A stretch of DNA of 18,115 nucleotides, from NCBI GenBank assembly GCA_937934705.1, contig CALGYY010000267.1, forward strand, positions 1 through 18,115, written 5' to 3'. How positions within the stretch are numbered: the stretch's first letter is position 1; every line of letters begins with the position of its first letter. Below the pieces are notes generated by a model. The model made no database searches, was not told where the DNA came from, and was given only the letters and a program-made list of their open reading frames with translations. This stretch comes from an uncultured Bacteroidota bacterium. GTDB taxonomy: Bacteria; Bacteroidota; Bacteroidia; Bacteroidales; CAIWKO01. Positions 7,382 to 15,193 of this stretch are shown one piece after another. The position numbers and the translations under genes were made by a program.

Positions 7382-8434
7382 ATGATCACAACCTTTTCCT
7401 TTCCAAGTGTTATCGAGGCAAATCATGTTGAACTTTCGAGAGTGTCATCCAGTCTGCTGAAGGGTCTGAAGTTGTATGCTGACGACCAGCTTGCCTACAT
7501 TATTGGCGAATTGGCCATAAGTGAGGGTCTTGCACCGCACAAAAGTATCAATGGGTCACCGGAAGATAAAGATTACAAACTACTCGCAAAGGCGGCATTA
7601 TTAGTTGCAGCCAAGTCCGCTGAAGGCTCCTTTCACCTGACCACTGGTTTCCCTTTTATCCATTATCAGGCATACAGACAAAAAGCTCAGGAGTTTTTTC
7701 AAACGAATCATCAAATCCGTTATGATGCGTCCACCTTTTCGGGAACAGCTCTCAGCGACCAAAATGTGAGCGTCGTTCGCGCACTGGTAATTCCGGAATT
7801 ACAGGCATGTGATCTTGCCATCAGAAACGGGGCGTTGAAACCTGAAGGTCCATACTTCCTTATCAGTCTGGGTTACGGGACCTTTGAAGCAGCACTCTGT
7901 ACACCTGAGGGCATTGTTCAGCGAACCTGCCTGAGTGGTCCGGGAATACGTTACGCTGTGACCGGTGCTATCAGAGAACTGATCAGGTCAAAGAATGTCG
8001 GATTAAAAGCCGAACACCAGTTTGATCAGGGCTTTCAGTCGGGAAGAATTGTATTGGACAGGAACTTAGTTGATCTTACAGAAATCCGTAAAAAACATCT
8101 GCAGCTTTATTACAATGAGGTTATTTCTCCATTGCTTTCTACCGTTTTTGCTGACAAGGACTTCGGACGTTGCTCACAAATGATATTAACAGGAGGTGGC
8201 GCAATGTATACTGAGCTTGTTGAACACTTCAACAAAGAGTTTGATCCGGTACTGAAAGTGAAAGTGCAGCCTGAACCAACGCTTTCTGCCAGTCAGGGCT
8301 ATTGCCTGCACAGTAAGTCTTTCCTTGAAGGATATAATGCCATTGCGGTCGGACTGGATATCGGAAACGCCAATACCGTGGTTTCCATTATGAAAGAAGG
8401 AATCAGCGGCAGCTCATTCCCGATGAATGAATAA
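7382..8434 (+). CDS. Actin/ParM-like ATPase, apparently circularly permuted
   Basis: 350 residues, no signal peptide. The N-terminus matches the part of ParM/archaeal-actin-like proteins that normally follows the first beta hairpin: FPSV (7-10), YIIGELAI (39-46), DKDYKLLAKAALL (62-74) and HLTTGFP (85-91). A phosphate-2-like segment FLISLGYGTFEAAL follows at 159-172, then an adenosine motif ILTGGGA at 268-274 and TLSASQGY at 300-307. The phosphate-1 motif that should open the protein (consensus GIDIGNxxT) is instead at the far C-terminus as VGLDIGNANTVVSI (323-336). All parts of the nucleotide site are thus present once, but in rotated order. In phosphate-2 the usual first Asp is Ser162 and the last is Glu169, so hydrolysis may be altered. 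Stand-alone gene with an AT-rich upstream spacer and its own terminator; role (filament, partition, scaffold) unknown. A tandem or truncated duplication is the main alternative. Confidence 0.8.
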   Translation: MITTFSFPSVIEANHVELSRVSSSLLKGLKLYADDQLAYIIGELAISEGLAPHKSINGSPEDKDYKLLAKAALLVAAKSAEGSFHLTTGFPFIHYQAYRQKAQEFFQTNHQIRYDASTFSGTALSDQNVSVVRALVIPELQACDLAIRNGALKPEGPYFLISLGYGTFEAALCTPEGIVQRTCLSGPGIRYAVTGAIRELIRSKNVGLKAEHQFDQGFQSGRIVLDRNLVDLTEIRKKHLQLYYNEVISPLLSTVFADKDFGRCSQMILTGGGAMYTELVEHFNKEFDPVLKVKVQPEPTLSASQGYCLHSKSFLEGYNAIAVGLDIGNANTVVSIMKEGISGSSFPMNE

Positions 8435-8451
8435 CCGGAGCTCATTTTAAT

Positions 8452-8489
8452 AAAAATGCAGGCAAAAGTATCGCCTGCATTTTTTATTT
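8452..8489 (+). terminator. Intrinsic terminator after the actin-like gene
   Basis: Twelve-base perfect stem (8452-8463 with 8473-8484, core ATGCAGGC/GCCTGCAT), 9-base loop, then TTTTTATTT. It starts 17 bases after the stop. The A-run on the left arm could make it work in both directions. It overlaps an ATG at 8456, which argues for the next gene starting at 8501 instead. Confidence 0.92.
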
Positions 8490-8500
8490 CTGCAAACGAT

Positions 8501-9754
8501 ATGAAGATATTCAGAATCTCTCTGTTTGTTGTCGCAGTGCTGTGTTGTCAGGCAGTCTCCGCACAATCCCATGATCTCATTGTTTTTGATGGTTCACGGT
8601 CCGAATCCTTCGGAAGTAAAAACCTGCTGACGGCACATAAAATAGTGTACAGCGCCCAGGACCGTCTGATCCCTGACACGCTGTTTCGTGAGAATAAGTG
8701 GTGGAAAAAGGGATTCGGTTTTGTTTACCGAATGTCGCGATTCGCCCTGTTTGATGCTCAGATTGATTATTTCACTGCATTGACCCAGCATGAAGTTTTC
8801 GGACACGGTGCCCGCTACCGGGAGATGGGACACCGGGAGAATTCTTTTCATCTGAATTTGTTCTTTCCTTACGGTGACGGAAGCGGATTTGCCAGGTCGG
8901 GTCCGTTGAAGCCGGGAGTGAGCATCAGTCCGCAGGAAAGAATCGCCAAGATATTCGCGGGAAATGAAGCCAATCAGGTACTGGCGCAGGATCTTTCGCT
9001 TAACATCTTACTGAATAACAAAATTCACTATCGCCAGGCCTCGCTGTTTCTGATTACACAAAACAACCTGGCGGCCTACATATGGCAAACCCGCCTGATG
9101 AAAAACGGAAATATTTCTTACGGAAACGATATCACAAGTTATCTGTTTGAGGTTAACGCGCTGTATGGCGGTCAGGGAAAAACCTATGATATTAAAAGTC
9201 TTTCCGAACAATGTCTGATATCATTGGCGAATCCGATACAGCTATACGCCGCGTATTCTGTCCTGATCCGTTATGGGATCCAGGGGAAAAAACAATCGGA
9301 ACGCATCCCGAGGATCCGCATGGGCAAGCTGTATTACCTGCCAGCACTGAACTATTCCCTCTCCCCTTTCGGAAGCCGTTATCATCTCGTTCAATACTTT
9401 ACTTTCAGCCATCGGCTGCTGACTGCGGATCTGCATATGGGTGATCAGCGATTCTACCCTTCATACGGACTTAAGCTTTCAGCGAATCCGGTTTATGAAA
9501 ACCACATTCTCACATTAAATGCCTGTACAGAGATATGGCAGCAAGCCGAACTTGAGCTTGATTATTCCCCGGTCAGAAACTTACCCCAACGTTGGGGAGG
9601 GCTGATCAGTGTTGAAGGACTGGTCCGTCCGCTCAAACTCCCGAACCAGCTTGGACTATATCTGTTGCTGGGATATAAGACCAAAGGATACACTATGGGA
9701 GAGGCTCTTGATAAAGGACTGATTCTCAGATTCGGACTCAGTGGCCAATTTTGA
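8501..9754 (+). CDS. Predicted secreted outer-membrane beta-barrel protein with HEVFGH motif
   Basis: 417 residues from ATG 8501. That start gives a clean signal peptide (MKIFRISLFVVAVLCCQAVSA, cut before or after the next Q); the earlier ATG at 8456 lies inside the terminator stem. The N-terminal third contains TQHEVFGHGARYREMGH, with H97, E98 and H102 as HExxxH, possibly a metal site. The rest alternates aromatic and polar residues as in beta-barrel strands and ends in phenylalanine (LILRFGLSGQF), as outer-membrane barrels usually do. I do not recognise a named family. Whether the HExxxH is catalytic is open, since classical zincins use HExxH. Followed after 82 bases by the TPR gene in the same direction. 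Confidence 0.75.
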   Translation: MKIFRISLFVVAVLCCQAVSAQSHDLIVFDGSRSESFGSKNLLTAHKIVYSAQDRLIPDTLFRENKWWKKGFGFVYRMSRFALFDAQIDYFTALTQHEVFGHGARYREMGHRENSFHLNLFFPYGDGSGFARSGPLKPGVSISPQERIAKIFAGNEANQVLAQDLSLNILLNNKIHYRQASLFLITQNNLAAYIWQTRLMKNGNISYGNDITSYLFEVNALYGGQGKTYDIKSLSEQCLISLANPIQLYAAYSVLIRYGIQGKKQSERIPRIRMGKLYYLPALNYSLSPFGSRYHLVQYFTFSHRLLTADLHMGDQRFYPSYGLKLSANPVYENHILTLNACTEIWQQAELELDYSPVRNLPQRWGGLISVEGLVRPLKLPNQLGLYLLLGYKTKGYTMGEALDKGLILRFGLSGQF

Positions 9755-9791
9755 AAATCCGCCCACATCACCCCTTACAGAAAAATTTCAC

Positions 9792-9799
9792 TATTATTG
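9792..9799 (+). promoter_or_regulatory. Possible -7 box (TATTATTG) before the TPR gene
   Basis: One mismatch from TAnnTTTG, 37 bases before ATG 9837, in the gap after the barrel gene. A short inverted repeat (CGGGT/ACCCG, about 9805-9822) lies in the presumed leader. Weak evidence. Confidence 0.25.
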
Positions 9800-9836
9800 C
9801 AAGCGGGTATTCGCAAACCCGTTAAATCATAAACTC

Positions 9837-12188
9837 ATGAAAGCACGATTCCTCATTCTGGCATTTTTATGCCTGACTTCACAGGTCTATGCGCAGCAGC
9901 AGATCATTTTCCAGACCACGCAAACCAAATCATGGTTGCTGACCTATTCCGCCTCCGGTGATGAAAGCCAGCGGGTGATCAACGAAATGCTGTCGGCCAT
10001 CGCCACCTATGTCCCCAAACCCGTTTATCAGACCAAGGTGACCTTCAACGTGGATGAACACATCAAGATCACCAAAGAAAGAAACAAGGTTAATGTATAT
10101 GCCATATTTCAGAACATCAGCCTCAGCGGAGACGTATTTTACAAGACCTTCGATATGACGGACGTTCTGGTACCCTCCAAATATGAGTTTTCCGGTACGC
10201 TGACCCGCGATAAAGGGGTATTTCTGCTGGATTACACCCATCCGAAATCCGTGTTTACTCCGCCCTACAGTGAAGTGAAGATTGTGTATGAAGACTCCGT
10301 AGCTTCCGGAACTTATGAATTCAAGATCACCTCGGTCGCATTTCAGTATGATGCCACGGCTCTTAACCGTTTCCGCGACAAAGTGACACTGATCGACCAG
10401 TATTTCACCGCCGATCTGGATCTGAACAGCATCAACGAGCAACTGAAATCCATCAATCCGGATCACTTCGAGGCGCTTGAACAAAATCAGGAAGCGCTGA
10501 ACAATGTAAAGAGAAATGCCGACAATATTGCCGCTGCTGCTTTCTGGCAGGGTCTGAGGGTGGAGAATTACGATCCGCTGAAACTGCACGCCAAAATGTA
10601 TGATATCCGTAACCGCATCAACGATTTGCAGGCGCGTCAGAATTACACCCAGTCGGTTGTGCATCAGTTGTACTATGATAAAGCACTTTCGCTTTACAAG
10701 ATGAAGAAAACGGCCGAAGCCCGGCAGAATTTTGAGAAGTCACTTTCGTATAGTCCGGCATTCGGCCCTTCGCAGTATTATCTTGCTTTGATTGCCTGGG
10801 AAGAAAAAAAGATTGATGAGTCCAAGCAGCACATCCGCAAGCTGTTCACATTCAAAAATCTGGATGCTGACACCTATAAGGCCGGTATGGAGCTGGCCCA
10901 TGCGCTCGAGTGGACAGACATGAACATTGCTGCCGGTTTGCTGAACAATGGCCGTTTTCAGGATGCCCTGAACGCCCTGGTCAAGGCCGAGGAGTTCTGC
11001 CGCGGGATACAGGGATACACCTGCAACGACACTATTGAACTCATTCGGGGCGATTGTCACCGGGGACTCTACGCTGATAAGGTCCGGAAATCGACAGAAG
11101 CCCTGAATATGAAGAAACTCGACGAGGCTGAAAAGGAAGTGGAATCCGCGCTGGATTATCAGAAGCAATACGGAAAATACATCCCCGACAATGCAGAGGC
11201 CCTGGCCCTCAAGGAAAGGATAAAGATTGAGCAGTACTATGTCGCTGTAGCCAAAGGCAAGGATTACATGAATCAGAAATCCTACCGTTCCGCCTTTGCC
11301 GAGTTCAGAAAAGCGACGGATATCGAAGCCCTTTACCCTGTTAAGAAAGACAAGCAATTGCCTGAACTGCTGAAAAAATCAAAACTGGAGGTGATGTTCC
11401 TCGATCTGGATGAAGCGGAAAGACTGGTAGCGGTCAATGACCTGGTCCGCGCGAGGGACATGCTGCGCACGGCGATAGATGATCAGAAAACCTACCTCCT
11501 CACCGACAACCAAAAGCTCAGCCAGCGCATTGAAAACCTGCGGAAATCTATCTTCACGCAGGAATGTAACAATGCACAGAAAGCCTACGACAACAAGATT
11601 GCAGAGGCCTCAACGGCTGTTGCCGACAAATTGTTCATCAAAGCAGAAAGCCTTTACAAAGAAGCGCTTCAGATCACGGAAAGCAACCGCGATTGCGGCA
11701 TCAACGGAGAACTCGGACTCAAGGGCAAAGAAGCTGTGGCCAAACCGGCAGAATATCAGCGACAGCTGGAGCAGTGCAATGAACTTGTCCGCACCGTTCG
11801 TTACGGACAAGCTATTGAAGCCTACCTTAAGCTGACGGATTATTACGACAAGAATGATATCCGGTCCTCCGGACTGGTTCACCAGCCGCTGCAGCTTTAC
11901 ATCAATAGCTTTGAATCGAACTTCCTTCTTTTCAGCATTGACTGGTACATCGGACAGCGGGATCTGGAGAATGCCTGGTTCCTGATGAAGCAACTGCGGC
12001 AGCGCAACCTGCCGGCCAAGCTGGCCAAAATGCAGCAGGCCAACCTGGCCAGGGCACTGGCAGTGCGCGACTACCAGGCCAATCCGGGAATTGTTGCCAA
12101 GGTCAAAGTAACGGAGTATACCCTGGGCGACAAGTGGTATAAGGTATTTACCAAGGAATATGTGAAGCAGGTGAAGAAACTCAGTTAG
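9837..12188 (+). CDS. Large secreted TPR-repeat protein
   Basis: 783 residues from ATG 9837. That start begins a typical signal peptide, MKARFLILAFLCLTSQVYA, cut before QQ; the longer reading frame from 9741 would overlap the previous gene and bury the signal. Residues about 20-190 form a beta-rich domain, then helical repeats follow. The region about 273-350 (YYDKALSLYKMKKTAEARQNFEKSL and the next helix pair) and parts of about 370-600 (LKMKKLDEAEKE-like, AEFRKATDIEALYP) look like tetratricopeptide repeats. TPRs mediate protein-protein contacts, so this is probably a periplasmic or outer-membrane scaffold; no enzyme motif is seen. It ends tail to tail with the radical SAM gene, with an 8-base overlap of the coding regions. 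Confidence 0.85.
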   Translation: MKARFLILAFLCLTSQVYAQQQIIFQTTQTKSWLLTYSASGDESQRVINEMLSAIATYVPKPVYQTKVTFNVDEHIKITKERNKVNVYAIFQNISLSGDVFYKTFDMTDVLVPSKYEFSGTLTRDKGVFLLDYTHPKSVFTPPYSEVKIVYEDSVASGTYEFKITSVAFQYDATALNRFRDKVTLIDQYFTADLDLNSINEQLKSINPDHFEALEQNQEALNNVKRNADNIAAAAFWQGLRVENYDPLKLHAKMYDIRNRINDLQARQNYTQSVVHQLYYDKALSLYKMKKTAEARQNFEKSLSYSPAFGPSQYYLALIAWEEKKIDESKQHIRKLFTFKNLDADTYKAGMELAHALEWTDMNIAAGLLNNGRFQDALNALVKAEEFCRGIQGYTCNDTIELIRGDCHRGLYADKVRKSTEALNMKKLDEAEKEVESALDYQKQYGKYIPDNAEALALKERIKIEQYYVAVAKGKDYMNQKSYRSAFAEFRKATDIEALYPVKKDKQLPELLKKSKLEVMFLDLDEAERLVAVNDLVRARDMLRTAIDDQKTYLLTDNQKLSQRIENLRKSIFTQECNNAQKAYDNKIAEASTAVADKLFIKAESLYKEALQITESNRDCGINGELGLKGKEAVAKPAEYQRQLEQCNELVRTVRYGQAIEAYLKLTDYYDKNDIRSSGLVHQPLQLYINSFESNFLLFSIDWYIGQRDLENAWFLMKQLRQRNLPAKLAKMQQANLARALAVRDYQANPGIVAKVKVTEYTLGDKWYKVFTKEYVKQVKKLS

Positions 12189-13131
12189 TGTGAACAAAGC
12201 GGCAACCACCGCCGCATCGGGTGTAACAGGGTTTTGATTCACAATCGGCAAACAGATTACGGGCACGGAAGTCGCCCGTAATTTTTTTACTCATCAGGAA
12301 ATCTGTTTCTTCTTCAAGAATATTTCCGATGGTTTCAGGATTCTGTTCACAGGTTCTCAGCAGGCCGTCGGCTCCGGCCAGCCATTTGAAGCGTCCGCAT
12401 TCGCAGGATGAAAAGTGAAGGTGTTTGAGATCAGCCGTTGAATAGAGGCAATGCTCCATCGGGATGTTTACGATCACGGGGATGCGGAAATCCGCGGAGG
12501 CGCGCTCGGCTGTTTCAAGGACTTCCTGCAGCTGCTGCCGAGATAAGTCCAGTTCATTCCGGAACTTTAGGCCGCGGCCTCCGGCAACAAAGCGGTTAAG
12601 CAGAAAATGACCGGCACCCAATGCTGCCGCGATCCCGATCATTTCTCGTAATTCCTGATGATTCAATGCGGTCAGAACAGCGGAAACCGAGCAGCGGATT
12701 TTCTGACCGGCCATGTGAAGCACGGCTGCACGGGCCTGTTTCAGGCTTCCCCCGCCACAGATCTTCCGATAGAGTTCTTCATTCACCGAGGGGATAGAGA
12801 CTTCCGCATGGGCAAAGCCAGATTCCTTCAGCTTACGGGCTTCATCCGGGCCGACCAGCATCCCGTTGGTGGTGATGCTCTGAGGAAGTCCCAGACGCTG
12901 AACCTCTGCGGCAATTAAAAAGAGATCCCTGCAAAGCAGGGGTTCTCCTCCCGTATAGGTAATGCCGCCGATAAAACAGGCAGACCTCATTCTTTCGATC
13001 ACTTGCAGGGCCCGCCTGTAATCCATTTCGTGTGCCGCCTGCGCCTGCGGTTCCTTCCATATGTTATAGCAATACAGACAGTCCAGGTTGCAGGACTGGC
13101 TCAGTTCAAGCACCAGGTAAATCTCAGTCAT
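12181..13131 (-). CDS. Radical SAM enzyme with SPASM-like C-terminal cysteines
   Basis: 316 residues, cytosolic. The CxxxCxxC motif (C14, C18, C21, in SCNLDCLYCYN) binds the [4Fe-4S] cluster that cleaves S-adenosylmethionine, and YTGGEPLL (59-66) is the SAM-binding GGEP motif. The C-terminal cysteines C243, C245, C261, C297, C302, C306 and C310 include C245-x10-G-x4-C261 and a final CxxxCxxxC, close to but not exactly the SPASM pattern that holds auxiliary clusters. Radical SAM/SPASM enzymes mostly modify peptides or proteins or mature other enzymes. The start overlaps the end of the lipoprotein gene by 8 bases, so translation is coupled and the lipoprotein is the obvious candidate substrate or partner. 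Substrate not known; the N-terminus does not look like the described rSAM/lipoprotein family I remember. Confidence 0.9.
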   Translation of the reverse strand: MTEIYLVLELSQSCNLDCLYCYNIWKEPQAQAAHEMDYRRALQVIERMRSACFIGGITYTGGEPLLCRDLFLIAAEVQRLGLPQSITTNGMLVGPDEARKLKESGFAHAEVSIPSVNEELYRKICGGGSLKQARAAVLHMAGQKIRCSVSAVLTALNHQELREMIGIAAALGAGHFLLNRFVAGGRGLKFRNELDLSRQQLQEVLETAERASADFRIPVIVNIPMEHCLYSTADLKHLHFSSCECGRFKWLAGADGLLRTCEQNPETIGNILEEETDFLMSKKITGDFRARNLFADCESKPCYTRCGGGCRFVHTN

Positions 13132-14041
13132 TGAACATCAGGTCGTGGAGCAGTTCCCTGAGGGAAGGCTGCAGGGCATTGAGTCCGGCCAATTCCCGGT
13201 GCGCCTTTTCATAGGCGAGATAAGTCTGCTTTTGTGCTTCGTCGGCCTTTTCGGGACGGTAGGATTTGAGAAAGCTGCGCCGCTGCCTGTCAAACTCATT
13301 CACGGCCCTGTTGAACACCGGTATGGTGTCGTTTTCGCTTTCACGGTAAAGCATTCCGTGATACAGGAACGACGGAGATGACGAGCCAAGAATATCCAGT
13401 GCCTCATAGGTTTTCAGATCATCCATCACGATGTCCAGTGCGAGTTTGGCCTCCTCCTCATCCAGTGCGCCTGATTTCTGAAGCCGGCGTATCCGGTCAA
13501 TCCTGAATTCCAGATCCACGATCCGTTGCTCCCGCTCTACCTGTCCGGGAGGCGGCATCATGCGCATCATCATACTTCTGAATCCGGTATAGATATATTC
13601 AATTCTGCTATGGATCACTTTAAGCAGTATTTCAATCTCCGCTGAATCCGCCAGGTTCTCCTGGGTCAGCCGGTAGAGCCCCGGCTCAATCTGTCCCATG
13701 ATCTTACTCAGGCTGTCGGATGTTTGCCAGCACTTTTCATAATTGTCGCTTCCCGAATAAAAATAAGGGGTGTATGCGGTAAGGGAATCCGCATCCTTTC
13801 CCGGCTCCACGGCGTCAAGATATTTCCAAACCGCTTTCAGTGCGCGCCATTCGCTTTGGGCATTGAGTTTCCGTATTCTTTCGGGATCCTGATCGCTATC
13901 TTCATCTTCCCGGGCTGCCCCGCCGGCAGAGGCTTTCAGCCCCGGGCCCATATCGCAGCCCAGCCAGGTGAGGGTTGTGAGGGCGGTTCCCCATAGTATT
14001 CTCTTACCGTATTTTCCGGGCTCAGGCAGGAAGTTTTTCAT
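13124..14041 (-). CDS. Putative lipoprotein, operon partner of the radical SAM enzyme
   Basis: 305 residues from ATG 14041. An earlier ATG (14089) would lie upstream of an exact -7 box, and the shorter start gives a better signal sequence: KRILWGTALTTLTWLGC, lipid cysteine 29. The lipobox (WLGC) is loose. The mature part is mainly helical and acidic at first (EDEDSDQDPE). It has an odd MMMRMMPPPGQ stretch at 157-167, long charged helices, and ends LRELLHDLMFND. Only one other cysteine (C104) is present. No family recognised. The 8-base overlap with the radical SAM start shows tight coupling; it could be modified by that enzyme or deliver its product to the envelope. Confidence 0.75.
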   Translation of the reverse strand: MKNFLPEPGKYGKRILWGTALTTLTWLGCDMGPGLKASAGGAAREDEDSDQDPERIRKLNAQSEWRALKAVWKYLDAVEPGKDADSLTAYTPYFYSGSDNYEKCWQTSDSLSKIMGQIEPGLYRLTQENLADSAEIEILLKVIHSRIEYIYTGFRSMMMRMMPPPGQVEREQRIVDLEFRIDRIRRLQKSGALDEEEAKLALDIVMDDLKTYEALDILGSSSPSFLYHGMLYRESENDTIPVFNRAVNEFDRQRRSFLKSYRPEKADEAQKQTYLAYEKAHRELAGLNALQPSLRELLHDLMFND

Positions 14042-14055
14042 AAGGGTAGTTTTTT

Positions 14056-14063
14056 CAAAGATA
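14056..14063 (-). promoter_or_regulatory. Promoter -7 box (TATCTTTG) of the lipoprotein/radical SAM operon
   Basis: Exact TAnnTTTG on the minus strand, the same eight bases as at 4586-4593. TTTA (14083-14086, one mismatch from TTTG) lies 19 bases upstream. The leader to ATG 14041 would be only about 10 bases. Confidence 0.5.
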
Positions 14064-14187
14064 GGCATTTCCGGGAAAAGCATAAACATCTGTCGGGAGA
14101 AGCGCGGAGTTTGCAGATCAGAACCGTAGTTCCGGCGGTTTTCGGACGTCCTCGCTGTTTTTGTTTCAGCCGAAGGAAAAATCCGCT

Positions 14188-14195
14188 TATTTTTG
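14188..14195 (+). promoter_or_regulatory. Promoter -7 box (TATTTTTG) of the PstS-like/peptidase operon
   Basis: Exact TAnnTTTG, 21 bases before ATG 14217, with TTTG at 14160-14163 and TTTC at 14164-14167 as candidate -33 boxes. A TTG at 14193 that could be read as an upstream start lies inside this box, so ATG 14217 is the start. Confidence 0.55.
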
Positions 14196-14216
14196 CATAC
14201 ACCAAAGTGTATTCAT

Positions 14217-15188
14217 ATGTTAAGATGGTTAATAGTGATCATGGCCGCTGCGATGATAATGACAGCCTGCGGCAACAGCAATAAGAAAGAGAATGCTGAC
14301 GATAAGCCGGCAGACAGCCTTCAGCTGAAGGGAGAGTTTAAGGTGATGGAGTCCCAAACCCTATACCCGATGATGGTAAAATGGTCTTCGGTATTTATTC
14401 AGGATCATCCGGGCGTTAAAATGATCGTCAGGGGAGTTCCTTCGGAAAAAGCCATGAGCCTGCTCGGGCGCAGGGAATGCCAGGTGGCGATGATCTCCAG
14501 ACCCCTGACTGAAGAAGAAAAGGCTATGGGATACTTTGCTGTACCGGTGGCCCTGGATGCGGTGATGCCTGTTTTCAGTTTCGACAATCATCACATTCAA
14601 CCTCTTGTGATGAATGGACTCAGCAGAGAAAAACTGGCTGCCGCTTTCACCGGAAAAATCACCCGTTGGGGAGAACTGGCCCGCCGTGCCGGAAATGAAG
14701 AGATCAACGTATACTGCCTTGACGACAGTTCCGGAACGGCAGCTTTCTGGGCGGGCTATCTGGGGCTTGAATTATCAGCGATCAAAGGTCAGCGCTGCGC
14801 CACTGAGGTTGACATGGTACGACGGCTCAGCAACGATCCCGGAGGGCTCGGGTATTGTTCGATACTGGGGGCCTATGACCTGCAAACGGGCCTGAAAAAG
14901 AAAGGGATCTATATCCTCCCGATGGACCTTAATGCTGACGGCACCATCAACGACAATGAGCAGTATTACGACAAATTGTCCATCCTGAGCGACGCCGTTA
15001 TGAACGGGAAACTTCCCTCCCCTCCGGTCAGGGAGTTATACCTTGTATGTCCTGAGAAACCCGCGGATCCGGCGATTAACGCCTTCATCCGGTGGATCCT
15101 CGGCATAGGACAGAATTATATGCCCGAGATGGGATACATTCACCTGCCTGCCGACAAAGCCCAAAAGGCTGCGGCAAGCCTGAACTGA
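14217..15188 (+). CDS. PstS-like substrate-binding lipoprotein with altered ligand loop
   Basis: 323 residues from ATG 14217. The signal peptide ends in MIMTAC, lipid cysteine 18. The mature protein has the periplasmic binding fold of PstS: MESQTLYPMMVKWSSVF (44-60), MISRPLTEEEKAMG (92-105), AAFTGKITRWGEL (142-153, very typical) and SSGTAAFW (171-178). However, the loops that normally hold phosphate are changed: the first is MESQT instead of GSTT, and the GGGSGTG loop is replaced by RGVPSEKAM (72-80). Phosphate may therefore not be the ligand. The S9 peptidase gene begins 5 bases after its stop, so the two are one operon. No permease or ATPase is adjacent, which suggests a sensor or scavenger role and not a complete importer. 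Confidence 0.88.
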   Translation: MLRWLIVIMAAAMIMTACGNSNKKENADDKPADSLQLKGEFKVMESQTLYPMMVKWSSVFIQDHPGVKMIVRGVPSEKAMSLLGRRECQVAMISRPLTEEEKAMGYFAVPVALDAVMPVFSFDNHHIQPLVMNGLSREKLAAAFTGKITRWGELARRAGNEEINVYCLDDSSGTAAFWAGYLGLELSAIKGQRCATEVDMVRRLSNDPGGLGYCSILGAYDLQTGLKKKGIYILPMDLNADGTINDNEQYYDKLSILSDAVMNGKLPSPPVRELYLVCPEKPADPAINAFIRWILGIGQNYMPEMGYIHLPADKAQKAAASLN

Positions 15189-15193
15189 TCAAC

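Noticed and set aside
8456..8500. ATG 8456 as start of the outer-membrane protein
   Set aside because: It lies within the terminator stem, and it would place 15 polar residues before the signal peptide that begins at 8501.
9930..12266. Three long minus-strand open frames (9930-10664, 10740-11357, 11610-12266)
   Set aside because: They are antisense to the TPR gene, have no recognisable domain, and the opposite strand has the signal peptide and repeats.
12181..14041. Assignment to the described rSAM/lipoprotein system of Bacteroidota
   Set aside because: The gene order is similar, but the enzyme N-terminus and the lipoprotein sequence do not resemble the family members I remember; left as an analogy only.
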